Shown here: piece after piece, positions 38,521 to 52,000 of the stretch
How positions within the stretch are numbered: the first letter of the stretch is position 1
Layout of the letters: each line of letters begins with the position of its first letter
Origin: Gyrodactylus bullatarudis
Taxonomy: Eukaryota; Platyhelminthes; Monogenea; Gyrodactylidea; Gyrodactylidae
Length of the DNA stretch: 64,000 bases
Assembly (NCBI GenBank): GCA_012064415.1
Contig: SSNU01000319.1
Span: forward strand, 124,001 to 188,000
Reading direction: 5' to 3'
Made by a program: the position numbers and the translations under genes
The notes under the pieces: model-generated
Databases searched by the model: none
What the model was told of the DNA's origin: nothing
Seen by the model: only the letters and a program-made list of their open reading frames with translations

Positions 38521-40383
38521 TCAGTATGATCTATTGAACTTTTTAAACTGAAATTTAATGTTTGACAGGTAGTCAGAACGAACATTCCTAGCATTATAGC
38601 GGCTACTACTATTATAGGAAGGTTTATCAGTCATTTTAGAGAACTGAATGAATTCTTCGGGTACATGATTTTCTTCCATACCACGATCTTTGATTAGTTT
38701 TATGATTTCTTTGGCAACACTAGGACTTGGTCTATAAAATAATTAATAATAATAATAAAAGTTATCATTATTAGACTACAACGAGAATAAAGCTTACTCT
38801 GGCTTGGAATCAGGATTGAAGATGGTCAAAGCAAGACCAGGGGAACCGAATCTTCCGGTACGACCGACTCTATGAACATAATCATCGTCATTTGTAGGTA
38901 TTCCAGCATTAATAACCATTCTGACATTTGGAAAATCCAGGCCTCTGGCAGCAACCTGTGATGGTTAAATTTAATTAAATTAATTACAAAATAAAAATGT
39001 TGAGAAATTCCTCCGACTTACAGATGTTGCTACGAGAACTTTAAGAGTTCCCTTTCTAAATTTATCAATAATTTGATTTCTTATAGACTGTGATTTTTGT
39101 CCGTGTAATGCACTGGAGTGATATCCATTTCTGTAAAGTATTCGGTCAATGGAATCTGCCTCATTTCGTGTATTGGTGAAGATGAGAATTTGTCCCTCGA
39201 GATTTTTTGACTCAAATTTATCCTTGATTAATTCTACAACAAAGGACCCGAATGAATACTTTGAATATCTCTCATAATTGTCAGGTGATTTATAAATAAC
39301 AACTTGTTGAGTAACTTCCTTGGGAATTCTGGATAAATTTGATATTTGCTCTTTGGTCAAGTTTTTACCCCATTTTGGTACACAAGATTCATCATTCTCA
39401 TAAGAGACATTCACAGAAATGCATTTGTTTCCTCTGAGAAAATCCGTTGCAATTTTCATTACACTCTTGGGAAAAGTAGCACTAAATAATGCAGTTTGTC
39501 TTATATTTTCTTTCTTATTCGATTTTGATGGCATTTCGTATTCGGGATTTTCAATAATTTCTCTCAACTGGGGTTCAAATCCCATGTCCAACATCCTATC
39601 GGCTTCATCAATAACCAGATATTGACAGTGTTTGAGAGAGAGTTCACTCTCATTCAAAAATTGTAATAAACGACCCGGAGTGCATATGGCCAGGTGTAAG
39701 CCTTTTCTAATTTCTGATGCTTGGCGCAAAGGCTTTTCTCCACCATATAAGCATACTGGTCTGAGAAATGATCTGTATGATAATTGAGCAGATATGCTAT
39801 AAATCTGCTGAGCCAATTCTCGAGTTGGCGCAAGAACTAAAATAGAAGGGTATTGACATGTAAAGTTGGACTTTTCCAAGGAATTCATAACCATCTTAGG
39901 ATAGTTCATCATTAAATTATTCATCAACGGAAATAAGTAAGCCAAAGTTTTACCGGATCCAGTTTGAGATGAGCCTAAAATATCAAACTTGCCGTATTTT
40001 ATGACTTCTTTATCTTCTATCGTTTCATTTTGACTCAAAATTGAAGCTGTATACTGTTGAATGGGGCTCATTTTATCAATTTTCATTAGAGATAAATTAT
40101 CGAGAATCCTATTGTCAACGGGACTAATCTGAGAATAGGAGCTACAGAGAGGAATATCCAAACCTTGATCAATAGGGATTCCAGAAAGCGAAACATTTCC
40201 TTGGGTCTTAAAGAAATTAGTTTTATCTGTAATCTGCTTCGGAAACAACAACTTTTCTATTTCAAATTTAGGTTCGCGTTGTTGTCTCCAAATATCTAAA
40301 GGAAGGAATCCTGGTGTTCTTCTAGTACTCAGGTAATTTTGAGGGTTAATATTAGTGATTTTTACAAGTAAAAGTCTTCTCAT
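38521..40383 (-). CDS. DDX3/Vasa-type DEAD-box RNA helicase, divergent
   Basis: ATP-dependent RNA helicase of the DDX3/PL10/Vasa group. Exons 40383-39022, 38955-38798, 38731-38521; 576 residues. Motifs in order: Q motif (KMSPIQQY), motif I (SQTGSGKT), Ia (APTRELAQQ), Ib (TPGRLLQFL), II ([20 protein letters not shown]), III (FSATFPK), IV ([13 protein letters not shown]), V (VAARGLD) and VI ([10 protein letters not shown]). The FEPQLREI and SATFPK contexts are typical of DDX3/Vasa. Odd points: a roughly 40-residue insert after motif III, a shortened N-terminus without RGG or eIF4E-binding motifs, and a C-terminus ending FKKFNRSY. The start is the first ATG in frame; its 5' end is 135 bp from the divergent SLC3A2-like gene. 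Whether it is the germline Vasa or general DDX3 member cannot be told from sequence. Confidence 0.9.
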
Positions 40384-40518
40384 TTCAAGTAAAATATATA
40401 AATTTATAAGTTTTTGTGAAAATAGTGCTGGATTTTGAATATTTTATTATTTAAAAAGTCTTCATTAAATTGTGCTATTCGTGTTTAAATAATTTTGTGT
40501 TGAATTTCAAAAATTGTA
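40384..40518. promoter_or_regulatory. 135 bp divergent promoter, helicase and SLC3A2-like genes
   Basis: Only 135 bp separate the two start codons on opposite strands. The stretch is strongly AT-rich and has no obvious TATA box in a fitting place for either gene. Shared control is inferred from the arrangement. Confidence 0.5.
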
Positions 40519-42366
40519 ATGTCTGGAGTGAATCAAGATGAAGAAGTTGGCTTCCTACCTAGGGAGAAACCAAAAATTGAATCAGACGTTTTCAGACTAC
40601 TGACTAAAGAAGAAATCATTCGAATAAATCAAAAAGAACCTAAATGGAGAAAAATCAGGATATTCCTTCTAGTTCTATTCGTTCTCATCTGGCTTGGTCT
40701 CTTGCTAGCTGCAATTGGAATAGTAATTGTAACACCTAAATGTCCTGTCAAACCAAAGCTTGAGTTCTATCAAAGGAAAACAGGATATTCTCTTGATGTT
40801 ATGGGCTTTAGAGATTCAAATATGGACAATGTTGGAGATTTTAATGGTGTTGTTGAAAAGATCGATTACTTGAAAAATATCGGTGCAGGATATGTGATAA
40901 TCGATCCTATAAATAAGGGAGCTTTGAGCAAAACTTCTTCTATCGAGGACTTTGAAATGATTGAACCTGTTCTTGGTAATGACGATGACTTTAAAAAGTT
41001 TAGCCGAGATCTGAGAAAAAAGGGCTTCGAATTAGTTATCTCAATGAACTTCAATCTTAATCTAAATCCCAATCATAATGAAACATTTGACAAAATTCAT
41101 GTAAATTTATTGAAATTTCGTTTATTAAATTATCATGTAAAAAATTATTTTTTTCTAGAATGTAACTGAAAAATGGTTAACTTTAGGCGCTTCAGGCATA
41201 ATCCTCAAAGAGTTCTCGGTTTATGGAGATGCCGAGAAAAATTTAGAAATTTTGCGTAAATTCAGAGAGATAATTGACAAAATAAATTACAACCATGGCT
41301 TTACAAAGTAAGTAATTCGATCATTAAAATTCATTTGCGTATTTGAAATAAAGTTATTTTATGTCATTTGCATCAATTTTAAAAGTTCAAATGTTATTTG
41401 ATTGATCTTTATAGATTCTTGTTCCTCGAATGTTCCGAATCTGATCAAAATATTGCCAATTATGTTAGCCAGGGTAAAGCTGATATGATTCTTACTCAGG
41501 AACAGGACCAACTGTATGATTTCAATATGAAATTCGGAAGCAATGATTCAGTCGTCAAATTCTTCACAATGACTCCAAATCCATCTTCTAGTCATGAACT
41601 CTTTTTGAATAATCTGGCTCTATCATTCCTACTTCATGGATCTCCAATCATTCGCTATTCAACTGAACTTCAAAATATAATACCTGACAAAAAATTTGAG
41701 TCGACTACAATGTATCCTTTCAACAATCACGGGGCATCTAGCAACTTTAAGAATATTCTATTACATATGCCAATGCCTTGGACAAACGATGGAAGTCATC
41801 TGTCTGGAGAGATTAGAAGTTCCTTTAACGATTACATCAATGCATATGGAATAAAAAATTCTGTCATGGTATGTTCTTAAAGAGTCATTCAATTCATTAA
41901 AATTTGTTAACTATTTTCTTAGGATGCTGAATCACTCGGTAGAAATATCCCAGCTTTTGAATTGGTCAAGAAATTGACTAAAATTCGCCAACTTCCAGCC
42001 TGTTCCTTTGGCACTATCAATGAAATTGTCAAATTATCCTCAGTAAGTGCAACTATGCTAGGAACACAAATAATTTGACTAAATAATTTTTTATTTCAGC
42101 CGGACTCAAAAGTATTTTCATTTGTGCGCAAAGCCGGTACTGGTCATCATGATCTGGTTATTGCGGTACTGTACAAGTTCAACCAAGTGAATATACCTAT
42201 TGGCAGTCATTGCAGCTCGGGAAATTACACTTCATTGATTGTCTATCCTGAGAATCCTCAGATTCCCGAGGGCCATTCTTTCGATAGTCCCAATGTGTAT
42301 CTTACTACATCTGAAAATAATCCTGATGGTATTTACGTTTTCAAGTGTGACACTCCCTCACTTTAA
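40519..42366 (+). CDS. SLC3A2/4F2hc-like amino acid transporter heavy chain
   Basis: Type II membrane glycoprotein that pairs with SLC7 light chains to carry amino acids across the plasma membrane. Exons 40519-41100, 41159-41307, 41415-41868, 41923-42042, 42100-42366; 523 residues, as in human SLC3A2. The cytosolic tail has FRLLTKEEIIRI and PKWRKIRIF, matching the pre-membrane motif of 4F2hc. One membrane helix follows (FLLVLFVLIWLGLLLAAIGI), then TPKCP, whose Cys corresponds to the residue that is disulfide-linked to the light chain. The ectodomain is an alpha-amylase-like barrel (GDFNGVVEKIDYLKNIGAGY, ELVISMNF) without an evident catalytic Asp/Glu set, as expected for this non-enzymatic branch. 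Possible N-glycosylation sites include NHNETF and GNYTS. Overlapping AATAAA signals at 42388-42397. Confidence 0.92.
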
Positions 42367-43036
42367 GGCTTAGAATCAAAGCAAATGAATAAATAAAGCC
42401 TTTGACTGCTTCACTAATCTTTTTTTTCTTTTTTAATTAAACAGTATATAGTTTAGAAAACTCCACATTAGAATATCTCAAATGAGAGATTCCTAGTTAA
42501 TTTCTCTTGAAAAATTAATGAAACAAAAAAATTAAGTCATAAAACTGAAATGTTTTAGTTTTACTCTTGAATGATAATTAAGCCTCATTAAAATGGTAAT
42601 AAATTCTCTGTTATGCATTAATTTAAATGTACAAGTTGGTACTTATAACATCTTCCATCCAAAATCGATATCCATAATTAATTTATGTACAGTAGTTTAC
42701 TTGAAAGTTAATTTGCATTTAAGTACTAGTATTTCTTCCAAAAGTAGAACTTATAATTGGGAAAACTTTCTATGAATGAGAAGAAATCTTTTCTATGATC
42801 TCGTAACACTTGGAAGAAATTCTATCAAATAGGAAATTATCTCCCACTTCTGATACTCAAATTGGGATATTGAGATGACATTCGCCAATGAGAATTAAAT
42901 GTTGAGAAATATTTTTTCCATTGGTTAGTCTCTTGGAGTGGTTGGTTCACTGGAAATTATCTAGTTTAAACACAATTCAAGAATTCTAGACTACAGTTAT
43001 CCAAGTTAATTTGTATGAAAAATCTAGGAGAGAAAC
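42367..43036. other. Intergenic region between SLC3A2-like and MATH genes
   Basis: About 670 bp holding the SLC3A2-like poly(A) signals and the 5' region of the MATH gene. A short frame at 42593-42775 has no support. Nothing else recognised. Confidence 0.5.
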
Positions 43037-46000
43037 ATGAATTCCATGTACAATCATAAAACAAGTGTCTCAGCAACAAACTTGACTAATCATTTCCAAG
43101 TTGGGAAGGAACATTCCTACTATCCATCTAATCAGACTCCCATAAATACAGGTGGGTCTGGTGGCCCTGTTGAAGATATCCCCCTACAGCCAAAGAATCT
43201 CTTTAGCCCCCTATATAGATTTACTAACTTAGGTGATCGTGGAAATACTCAAATATTTAGTTTTATAATTCTCCCAGAACTCATTCGAGGTTTCATCGAT
43301 GACTTGGACAGTAAGCCATTCTACTATGTAAATAGTTTTTGGAAAATTCACTTTGAAAGAAGAGAACCCCATTTGGGCATATTTCTCGAGTCCTGCGATG
43401 AAATGGAGCATGGAGTGACCTCAAAGAAAGTTGTCGACTTTTCCTTCACTGTGGAAAACAGAGAACATTATTCACGTAATGAAAGCTTCGAGTTAAAACA
43501 AATCGAATTCAATTGCGAGCAAACATGTGTTGGTAGAAAGTCATTCATTGAATTGGCTGACTTATCAGCGAGGAAATTCCTTTTTGATGATGGTAAATGT
43601 CTTGTCAAGTTGGAAATGAAAAACGTACACAAAACTCTCAAAGTTGACTTTAAACTAGCAATAGATCCAGCTATCAAGGGTCCTTTTGGTTACAAGACAA
43701 CAACGGATGATAAGTCAAAGCTTATTCAAGTTTCTCTAGCCAATGGAGATTTGGTTGAGGTACCCCTTTCATCATATCAAGAGTCAGGAACAATTTCTTG
43801 TGGGCAAATACTCTGGAAGGTTGCACTCGGCATTTCACTGAACACAAAACTGTTGAAGCCTCCAATAAATGCTTCACAAATCGCTTTAGAATTAGAGGTG
43901 AATGTTTTTCGTGTCAAAGTGAACAAAAATCAGAATATTTGGTACAAGATGAATTTTTGTCTTGAACTTCCTGGTGGCATGTCTACTGGACCCCTTAATT
44001 TTATCATTGGACCTCAAGGCTATTCAACCAGAGTAATCAAAGTACATCTTCCAGATCCTAATACAAAGTCAGAAGGAATTGATACACCACCAGTATCAGT
44101 AATAGGCTTCTTGCAGTGCTGTCAGTCGGAAATGTTCAAGACACGCCTCATTCTTGAAAGAATTATTCCCATGTCGATAGTGGAAGTGCCTCTGTCGAAG
44201 AATTCATCGAAATTTAGAGAGATGGATCACATGTCCGATCACGATGGAAATGAATGGTTCGTCCACGGCGAGAGTGGCGGTAAACTTTTACGCATCGGTC
44301 TCCTACCAAAGATGCCATCCCATCAAAATCTGACCTCGTTTATTCCACATGGACATGTACGCAAAATTGGCTATATTCTCCACATACTTCCCAAACGTCA
44401 ACAACAACAACAGCAGCAGCAAAGTTCCAATGTTCCCAAACATAATATTCCCCAAATAAACGAGAATCAAGTCAACTCTTGGTTAATTGACCAAGACTAC
44501 ATTATGATTGATGAGAACGGTCATCCAGACCAAGAATATTTATACTATCAATCCGAAATGAAAGGTCTCCCCATGCCAAATAGCCAAGAGATTATCGACT
44601 CGATGAGTTTAGCCAAGGATGCGATCACATTTGGAGAGGTGGCCATGAACATTCCCTTCAATCAAGTGAGTTCATAAATTAAATAATTAAAAAATGAGTT
44701 GTTTTCACAGTAAAAGTATTTCTGGAAATAGTAGGCTTGGTATAATGAATTCATCTGAAGCTACTTGTGGTGTCTTACATTCTATAGATTTCAAAATAAT
44801 CGGACTCTTTATGAAAATAAGAATTCGTCAGGACCCTTCCTCTGGAAACTTCCTTTTTGAAACTTTTATAAATTATTGAAAACTTCCTTTTATGAGCTAA
44901 GAATCAAATGATTTCATTACATTCTACAGTGAAAATGAGATAAATTTTATGTCTGATCAACAATCGTGTATAATAATTCAATTTTTTTTAAAAACATATT
45001 TGTATTTACACACTAATTCTTCTGATTGTATTTACTTAAAAATCACTAGCAAATAAAACAGAATTCACGAATGTTTTATTGTTGATAAAAGAGTTAACGC
45101 ATGAAAAATTTTACTTGGTATAATTTTGAAAATATAAAGAAACGAGATCATGTTTAGCTATGATCAATGAGGAATGATCAATTGAAAAAATTTTTTTCTG
45201 CATGGAAAAAAATCACTCATTCAAACGTATTTTAGTCAAAAATTTAAGCTGAATTGAATTAAAAGATCTCTTATCCCTTGATTTTTCGGTAGATAAAAGG
45301 ATTCTGATCATAAATTATAAGGATATTTGCAAATCATATATCTTTTTTCGGAGAGAGCATAATCAATAAATATTAACAGCTGGGTTCCTATCAATAGATA
45401 GGAAATCAAACGTATATCGCATCAAATGCGTGAAAAATTAGAGCATATGAAATATGATAATTTAATTGTACGTCAAATTATTATAATATACTTTGTAAAA
45501 AAGATTTCATAGAAAAAAAATTCAGATAAAGCTTCGGTATAAATCTTTTAAAGCATGATGTTTTTTGTAAATAAGCATCATATGGAAATTACAGTGTTTT
45601 TAGACAATTAACTTACTAGCAGAGTGTGGTCACTGGTAATTACTATATCTATATGACCTCTAACTTGATGGAGATTGTCTTCTCACACCTAGATGTTAGA
45701 AATTCGGATAAGCAAGTGTCAATTCCATAAGAGAGTCAAATAATATTCAACTCACGGTGGCAGATGTAGACGCGTTTCGTCCTTATTAGGACTCGTCAGT
45801 ACACCATAGCCAGGATTCGAACACAGGTCTTCTAACCACTAGGCCAGAACCCCCGTTCATCTCCTATTACTCCACACTCCCATATATTGACACCACCTAC
45901 ACACTGGTTTTTTGTAAATAAGCACCATATGGAAATTACAGTGTTTTTAGACAATTAACCTACTAGCAAAGTGTGGTCACTGGTAATCTTTTAAAGCATG

Positions 46001-49000
46001 ATGTTTTTTCTGTATTAATTCAATCATTTATCATGAATCCTTTATTTTTATAAAATATTTTTGTGCTAACCACCCAATCAGAATCGAGAAGAACTGGTTG
46101 AAATCCCTTCTGAACCCATTAAGATCTCTGCTTATACGAGATGTATCATTGGATAGAGGAATAAATTTTACAATAATTCCCCCATCTGAGAATTAAAAAA
46201 AGCTTGTTAAAGAGTAAACGCAAAAAAGTGCATGGCATTTTTCATAATTTTTCAACTTTGAGGCCATTTTAAAGGATGCTATATTTAAACTTGTGTCTAT
46301 CTTATAGAAAATTTTATTTTCTTTCAAATAATACCAAACTTGCCTCTGAAATGTCTTGGGCTCAACTCAAAAAATAGGTTTATTCAAGGTTCGTTTACTA
46401 AACTTGTGCAGTTTTTGATTTTTTTCGATTTCCTACGTATAATATTATGTATCCAGTCAGGTAGCTTGTAAAAATTCATTCTCGAGTTAACCATGAGATT
46501 TTTATTAATGTAACAAGAAATCAATTTGAACATTTCCCATTTTAAATGTGAGAATTAATGATCTTCAATGATATTGTACAAACATTGTTTATTAAACATG
46601 ATCGAGGATATTACATAGATTTCTACTACATCTTGTTAACTGATTACTTGTTGTTAGTCTCGTTAATGGGTAATATGCACATTTCAAGTTGTAATGATAA
46701 TACTCTCTTTCTCTCAGACTATTCTGAGACTTATCCCAGATTGGATACATACACATATTGTATTATTCATTCATTCCCCTGAACGCTGAGAGCAAAGGAA
46801 TAGGCATACTATGAAGAGGAAAGAGATAAAAAATATGTGCAGAAGTGGTGATACAATGTGAGAGTAAAGTATCTCTCACTATTTTCCTCCATCATTCCTT
46901 CTCAAATACCTGATCAATAGGAACCACTACTATTTATTCCTCACAAGTACAGTATATTATATTAGTAAAAGTGATTTCATAAATTGTACATTATTTTCCA
47001 ATAAAAATATTAATTTGTAATAAAATTATTCAATATTTCCATTGATTGATAATACATACTGCCTACATAGTTACATTAAATAAGAAAGAAATATCAAATA
47101 TAGTACATTGCATAATTCTCTATTAATACAATGCTGGCAGACCTTTTGCTAGGTCTAAATGCAGTCTAAAAAAGTACTTTATTCTCTTGAGAAGACATGA
47201 ACTAAAATATTCGTAGATAAAAAAATTCCAGATCTTTGAAGAGTATTTTGATTCAATATGATATATTTTAAAATTCCCTTGAAATACTATTATTATACGT
47301 ATAGCGATTAATAGCAACACGAGAGACTCTCCATTATCGAATCATTAACCAATACAATTGCCTCAAATTCTATTCAAAGCTCTTCTGAAATCTTTTTATT
47401 GAAAAATTAATTTCAAGAAGGATTAGTCTATCATTGATTACTGCATTTGTAAAGGTTTCCTTTTTCTTGACACAGTGTTAATGGAGCCATAGAAAACTCT
47501 TTGAATAAAAGGTGTCAGAATATCAAGACACAATTGTAAAACTATCTATTGTGATATTACGTTAGAAACTCTTGAAGGACAGGGTATTTTGTTTGTATCA
47601 AATCTGTTTTGTAAACCAAACTGAGTCATTGTAAAATAATCCTATTAGAGAATTGTGTAACAGATCAGTCTGAAACTTCAGAAAACCGAAAATCGTATTC
47701 ATTTTGATAGATCTCATTTTACCAATATTTTCTTCATCAGGTCGATGAATTTTATCAAAATCAGAAGTGGAACACAGTCGAAAACACTTCATACTATTTA
47801 AACACCAAGAATACCGTGTTTTTTTCCACTGAAGAAAATGCATTTATAAAAGTAGCTTTAATACATAACGCCTTTTCTAGATCAGGTCTCATTTCCTGAA
47901 GAAGAAACCGAGAAGATTTGTTTATGGCTCGAGAAAGTTATATATGACCCGCTAGGGCTTAAAGGGTTAACTCTAAATTTTATCATGTAAACATAACATC
48001 GGAATTTCAAGGGAACAGAATAAAATTAACGTTGAAGCTTATTTGAATGTTTGAGCAAGATTTTAAAATGATGGAATAAGTAAAAGCTTCATAGTGTCGG
48101 TTTGAATGATTGCATCAGAATAAAACAATACATAAATTATAGGGTACTATTATTATCACTCGGAATGATGTGTAATGTTTTTTCCTATTTATTATTATGG
48201 CGTATACATAAAATTTCCGAAATGTATTCACAAGTTGTCACATTGCTTAGGATGATGATTTATCATGACTCATGATTCATGAGTGTTACCAGTTGTTTTC
48301 TTTACCAAATTTTGGTTGGGAAATAGAATTCTCTAATGGAAACACTAAAAGACATGACAAAAAGCTTAACTTTCCACATCCAAAGATGTATAAAGACCAA
48401 ACTCCACCCTTATTAGGGATCTTATGTACTTCACAGGAAATATATCAAATTAGTAAATGTGAATCAAAATCTTGAACGATGTAAATCAAGAAGGAATCAA
48501 TAATACCTCTCTAATATATTCAAGCATTTTACAATAGAGAATCTCAAAATCAGAGTATCCTACCATGTTTAATAAAGCTTAACCATAAAATATAAATCTT
48601 TCAGTGTCAATTAAAACCTATCTTATTACAAGACTAAATACAGGTGCATAGAACGGTTTTTAGTAGGTTTCATCACTAATCTCTTAACCCTCGCTCTGGA
48701 TATGGGTTCCACAGAGACTCCATTTGTATTGATTTTTCTATGAAATTTTTGTCATATCCAGGGCGAGGGTTAAAAGAGACTTTAAAGATAAGGTATTTGA
48801 TCTGAAAATTGAAAAAAACTTTTTGGCATTTCTTGAATTTTGATAGAATTGCCTTCAAGAGATGAAAGAGATTTTTCTTGGGACATGTATTGCTTCAAGC
48901 TACTTTTTATTTAATTTCTAATGAGTCCCTGTTGAATTTTGTTTTCGATTTTTGTTCATTTAAATTTTATAACGCCATAGAAATATTTCGTAATGGACTC

Positions 49001-52000
49001 TGGATGAAAGAATATTCCTCAACTAAGGAATGGAACGTTCACTCAAATGAAAGAACCGCATTCATACTCAATTCATCGGATAAAACTTCCATTGAAAATA
49101 TAATTTTGATTGATAATTCACTCAGAGAATTTGGTGAATTGGAAAAAGTCTGGTTCTACTTCTCTCTGATTGGATAGGAAGGATTTTCAATCTTTTTCAT
49201 TTTGATATGATAAACTATTTTATACGCAGGAAATTAACTTTAAAGGTAACATTGAAAGATTTTTCACCATTATGCCTCTTCACTGTGTTTGTAATCTAAA
49301 CTAGAGAACTTAAATGTTTAATTCATACAGGTGAAAATATCTCAAATTTTATGTTATAATAAGCATAACTAACTATAAAGGTAAATTAAATTAAAAACTA
49401 TAATTAGCTGCCAATAGGATATTTATAAACTTTCCCACTTTCCTATAGTTTTTCTTTCTCGATATTTTTATTTAAAATTAACCAGAAATATCCTTTTCGC
49501 CTTTTACGTTGGTCTCTATTCTTCTTGAAAAGAAGAAGTCTAATAGTTAATAGGATGAAAATGAAAATATTCCTTTTGCATATTTGATTTTATATGGAAT
49601 ATTGTCACGTAAATGGGAAGAAATAACGAAAGATGCTCTCACCATCATTATAAGATTCCCCCTCCAAAATCACAAGCAACTTTATTACTTTTTTATTTCA
49701 GGGAACTGTATTTGTTGAAGATTCTTTTCTAATATAGCACGCATTCAATAGGGAAAAAATACAATTAACTTCGGAGTCTCTATCAGATCACAATCTCTAA
49801 AGTTGTTTGATTATTTTTTTTGATTTCATCATCAGAATTACAATTTCATCTGTTCTTTTCTATCTAATTTGTCTGCTGACTTACTTTATTTATAAGCAAT
49901 TTCAGTTAGTAATTCGCATTTCCTAGCGGCAAGCAAAACTGATTTAACGGCTGGCTTACCAATTGATTCATTTATAAATTAATCCCTCATGGATATTTAT
50001 CTCTCGTATGAAGGTGGGATTGAGTTGATCTGAGACCTACCCTGAGTCATTTTTTGTTGCTAAGGAAGTTCAGACATTAGAGAGAATAAATTATATGTAT
50101 AACACAAGAGTTTATGAGAATGCTAACAAGAATGCTATCAGATTTAGAAAAAGAGTTCTTCTCAAAAACTCATAACTACCAGCATGATCTCTTGTCCAGA
50201 TCTACAAATTTTGGTGAATATTTATTGTTATCACATCCCAATTCTTGTTAATTTTTCTCTGTTATTCCGCAGTTAACTGATAAAATCAATGTCTCATCCT
50301 CTCGTCTTTCCGCAGAGTGAATATTTTTGAATCTCATAAAAAAATTCAGAAATGAGGCTAGTTTTGGAATTTTAAAAAATCTGCAGCTATTATTGAGAGT
50401 AACCTAAATTTGACAAAACAGTAGTTTGAATCAGCAATGTAATTGAAACTAGCAAACAGGTTTAATTCTAATCTCTAAAACATACTTTTCGGTTAAAATG
50501 CAAAAGGTGTACAAAAAAATTTTCAACTTATTCTCTGAATAATGCTTCAGTATTACCCTTATGATCGATATATGAAATATGAGAGGCTCATCAATTTTCT
50601 CTTCAAATGACATCTCTGACGTTTAGCCTTTGAATAGAATGTCAAAGAAATGACAATCAAATGAATGAATGAGAAATTCATCTATGCCAAGACTTTTTCG
50701 TCTAGGATATCTGAATGGTAAAACTTATTTTTCGATCTGTATTCTGAGGGGAATATTACACACAATGTACTAATTTGCTTATTAATATGCCATTCTCCTA
50801 ACCAGTTGTCGAGACAAGATTTTCAGAGAGAAAAACTATTTCTTTAATAGAAAAAAAAATCAAAATTAAGCGCACCAAAAGTTTTTCTCGAATCTAATGA
50901 TTGATAATCTTCTTCGTCTGGATAATTTGGCTAATTAACTCATCAGACACTCGTTAGAAATCATTGAATATTTTTCAAAAGAATTTCCAGCATTCAATTT
51001 ATGCCAGACTAACTTGACGACTTCAATTAATCGAATAGATTTTTGAGCGAATGGAAAATCTCCCAAGGAGTGTCTTCGTGAAACAAGGAATTTTGTCCTA
51101 GAATAAACAAAAAGGGAAAGAGCTATTTTATCGTACATTCCATTCGATTCTTAATTAGACTGGCTAAAACTTTAGTGTAGTGTACTCAATTTTCCTTCAT
51201 ACAATACAAGTGACGGATTTGTAGTTCCTCTCATGAAATATCATACACAAACATTGCAAGACAGTAGAAAAAATAAAACACAGTCAAATACGACTCTGTT
51301 CCCTTGTATTCCATTTGGTAAATTATTTTCTTACACTCCCTCTCTTTCTTACTCTATTGCTGTCTTTTTGTTGAGATTTGCAGTAGCACGGGTGATAATG
51401 CTGTTCACTCACAATGGATGTGAGGAATGTGTCTGATTCAAAAACGCAGTAAGCAATACAAAGAAGAAGGAAAGAGAGAGGGAATCAAAGACAATTTGAT
51501 CTTGTTTTCTAACAGTACTATAGTTTGAGAGGGGGAGTGGTAAACAGATTGAATAGGAGGAATTGGTATGCGAATAACTGACTGAGTGTTGATGCTTTTT
51601 CAAAGAAGATACCACTAATATTACTTTCTTGGATCATTTCTCATATTTACACACGAGAGTTTAGATCGATTGTGTTTCTCCCTCCTAATTTCGTTGCATG
51701 TAAATTTATAAAATGCATTTTCTTTTTTATTTTGTCACATAATTTCAAAATTCCTTAGTAAAGATTTCTTTCCTATCCATTGTGTTGTTTTACTAGGGCA
51801 TTTATTTTTTTTATTTTAAACATTTTTTTTCAAATAAATGTACTCTGAGATTCTATAAATAATTCATTGACAGTAATTGCACAGTTTATTCAGATTCTTT
51901 TCTAGAATGCCAATGTATTTTTGGGGGAGAAAGTGAGGCGCACAGTGTAAAATGACACTCTTTGTCATCCATAGATAAATAAATTTTAAATTTTCTGTAT

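Larger units (their letters stand above)
45542..46009 (-). mobile_element. Retrozyme-like element: direct repeats, hammerhead, tRNA-like boxes, target-site duplication
   Basis: Structure read on the plus strand: an 81 bp repeat at 45560-45640, a 266 bp internal segment, and the same 81 bp repeat at 45907-45987 (about three mismatches). Start-to-start spacing is 347 bp. Outside these, CTTTTAAAGCATGATG occurs at 45545-45560 and at 45988-46003; with shared neighbours the identity extends to 25 bp (45542-45566 and 45985-46009), as expected of a target-site duplication. The internal segment encodes, on the minus strand, tRNA-like A and B boxes and then a hammerhead ribozyme. The layout equals about 1.24 units of a 347 nt RNA, which fits reverse transcription of a self-cleaved circular or multimeric RNA (inference). 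No protein is encoded, so mobilisation would need machinery in trans. Confidence 0.7.

Noticed and set aside
45813..45860. A genuine tRNA gene on the minus strand
   Set aside because: A and B boxes are only about 11 nt apart; there is no anticodon arm and no acceptor stem pairing.
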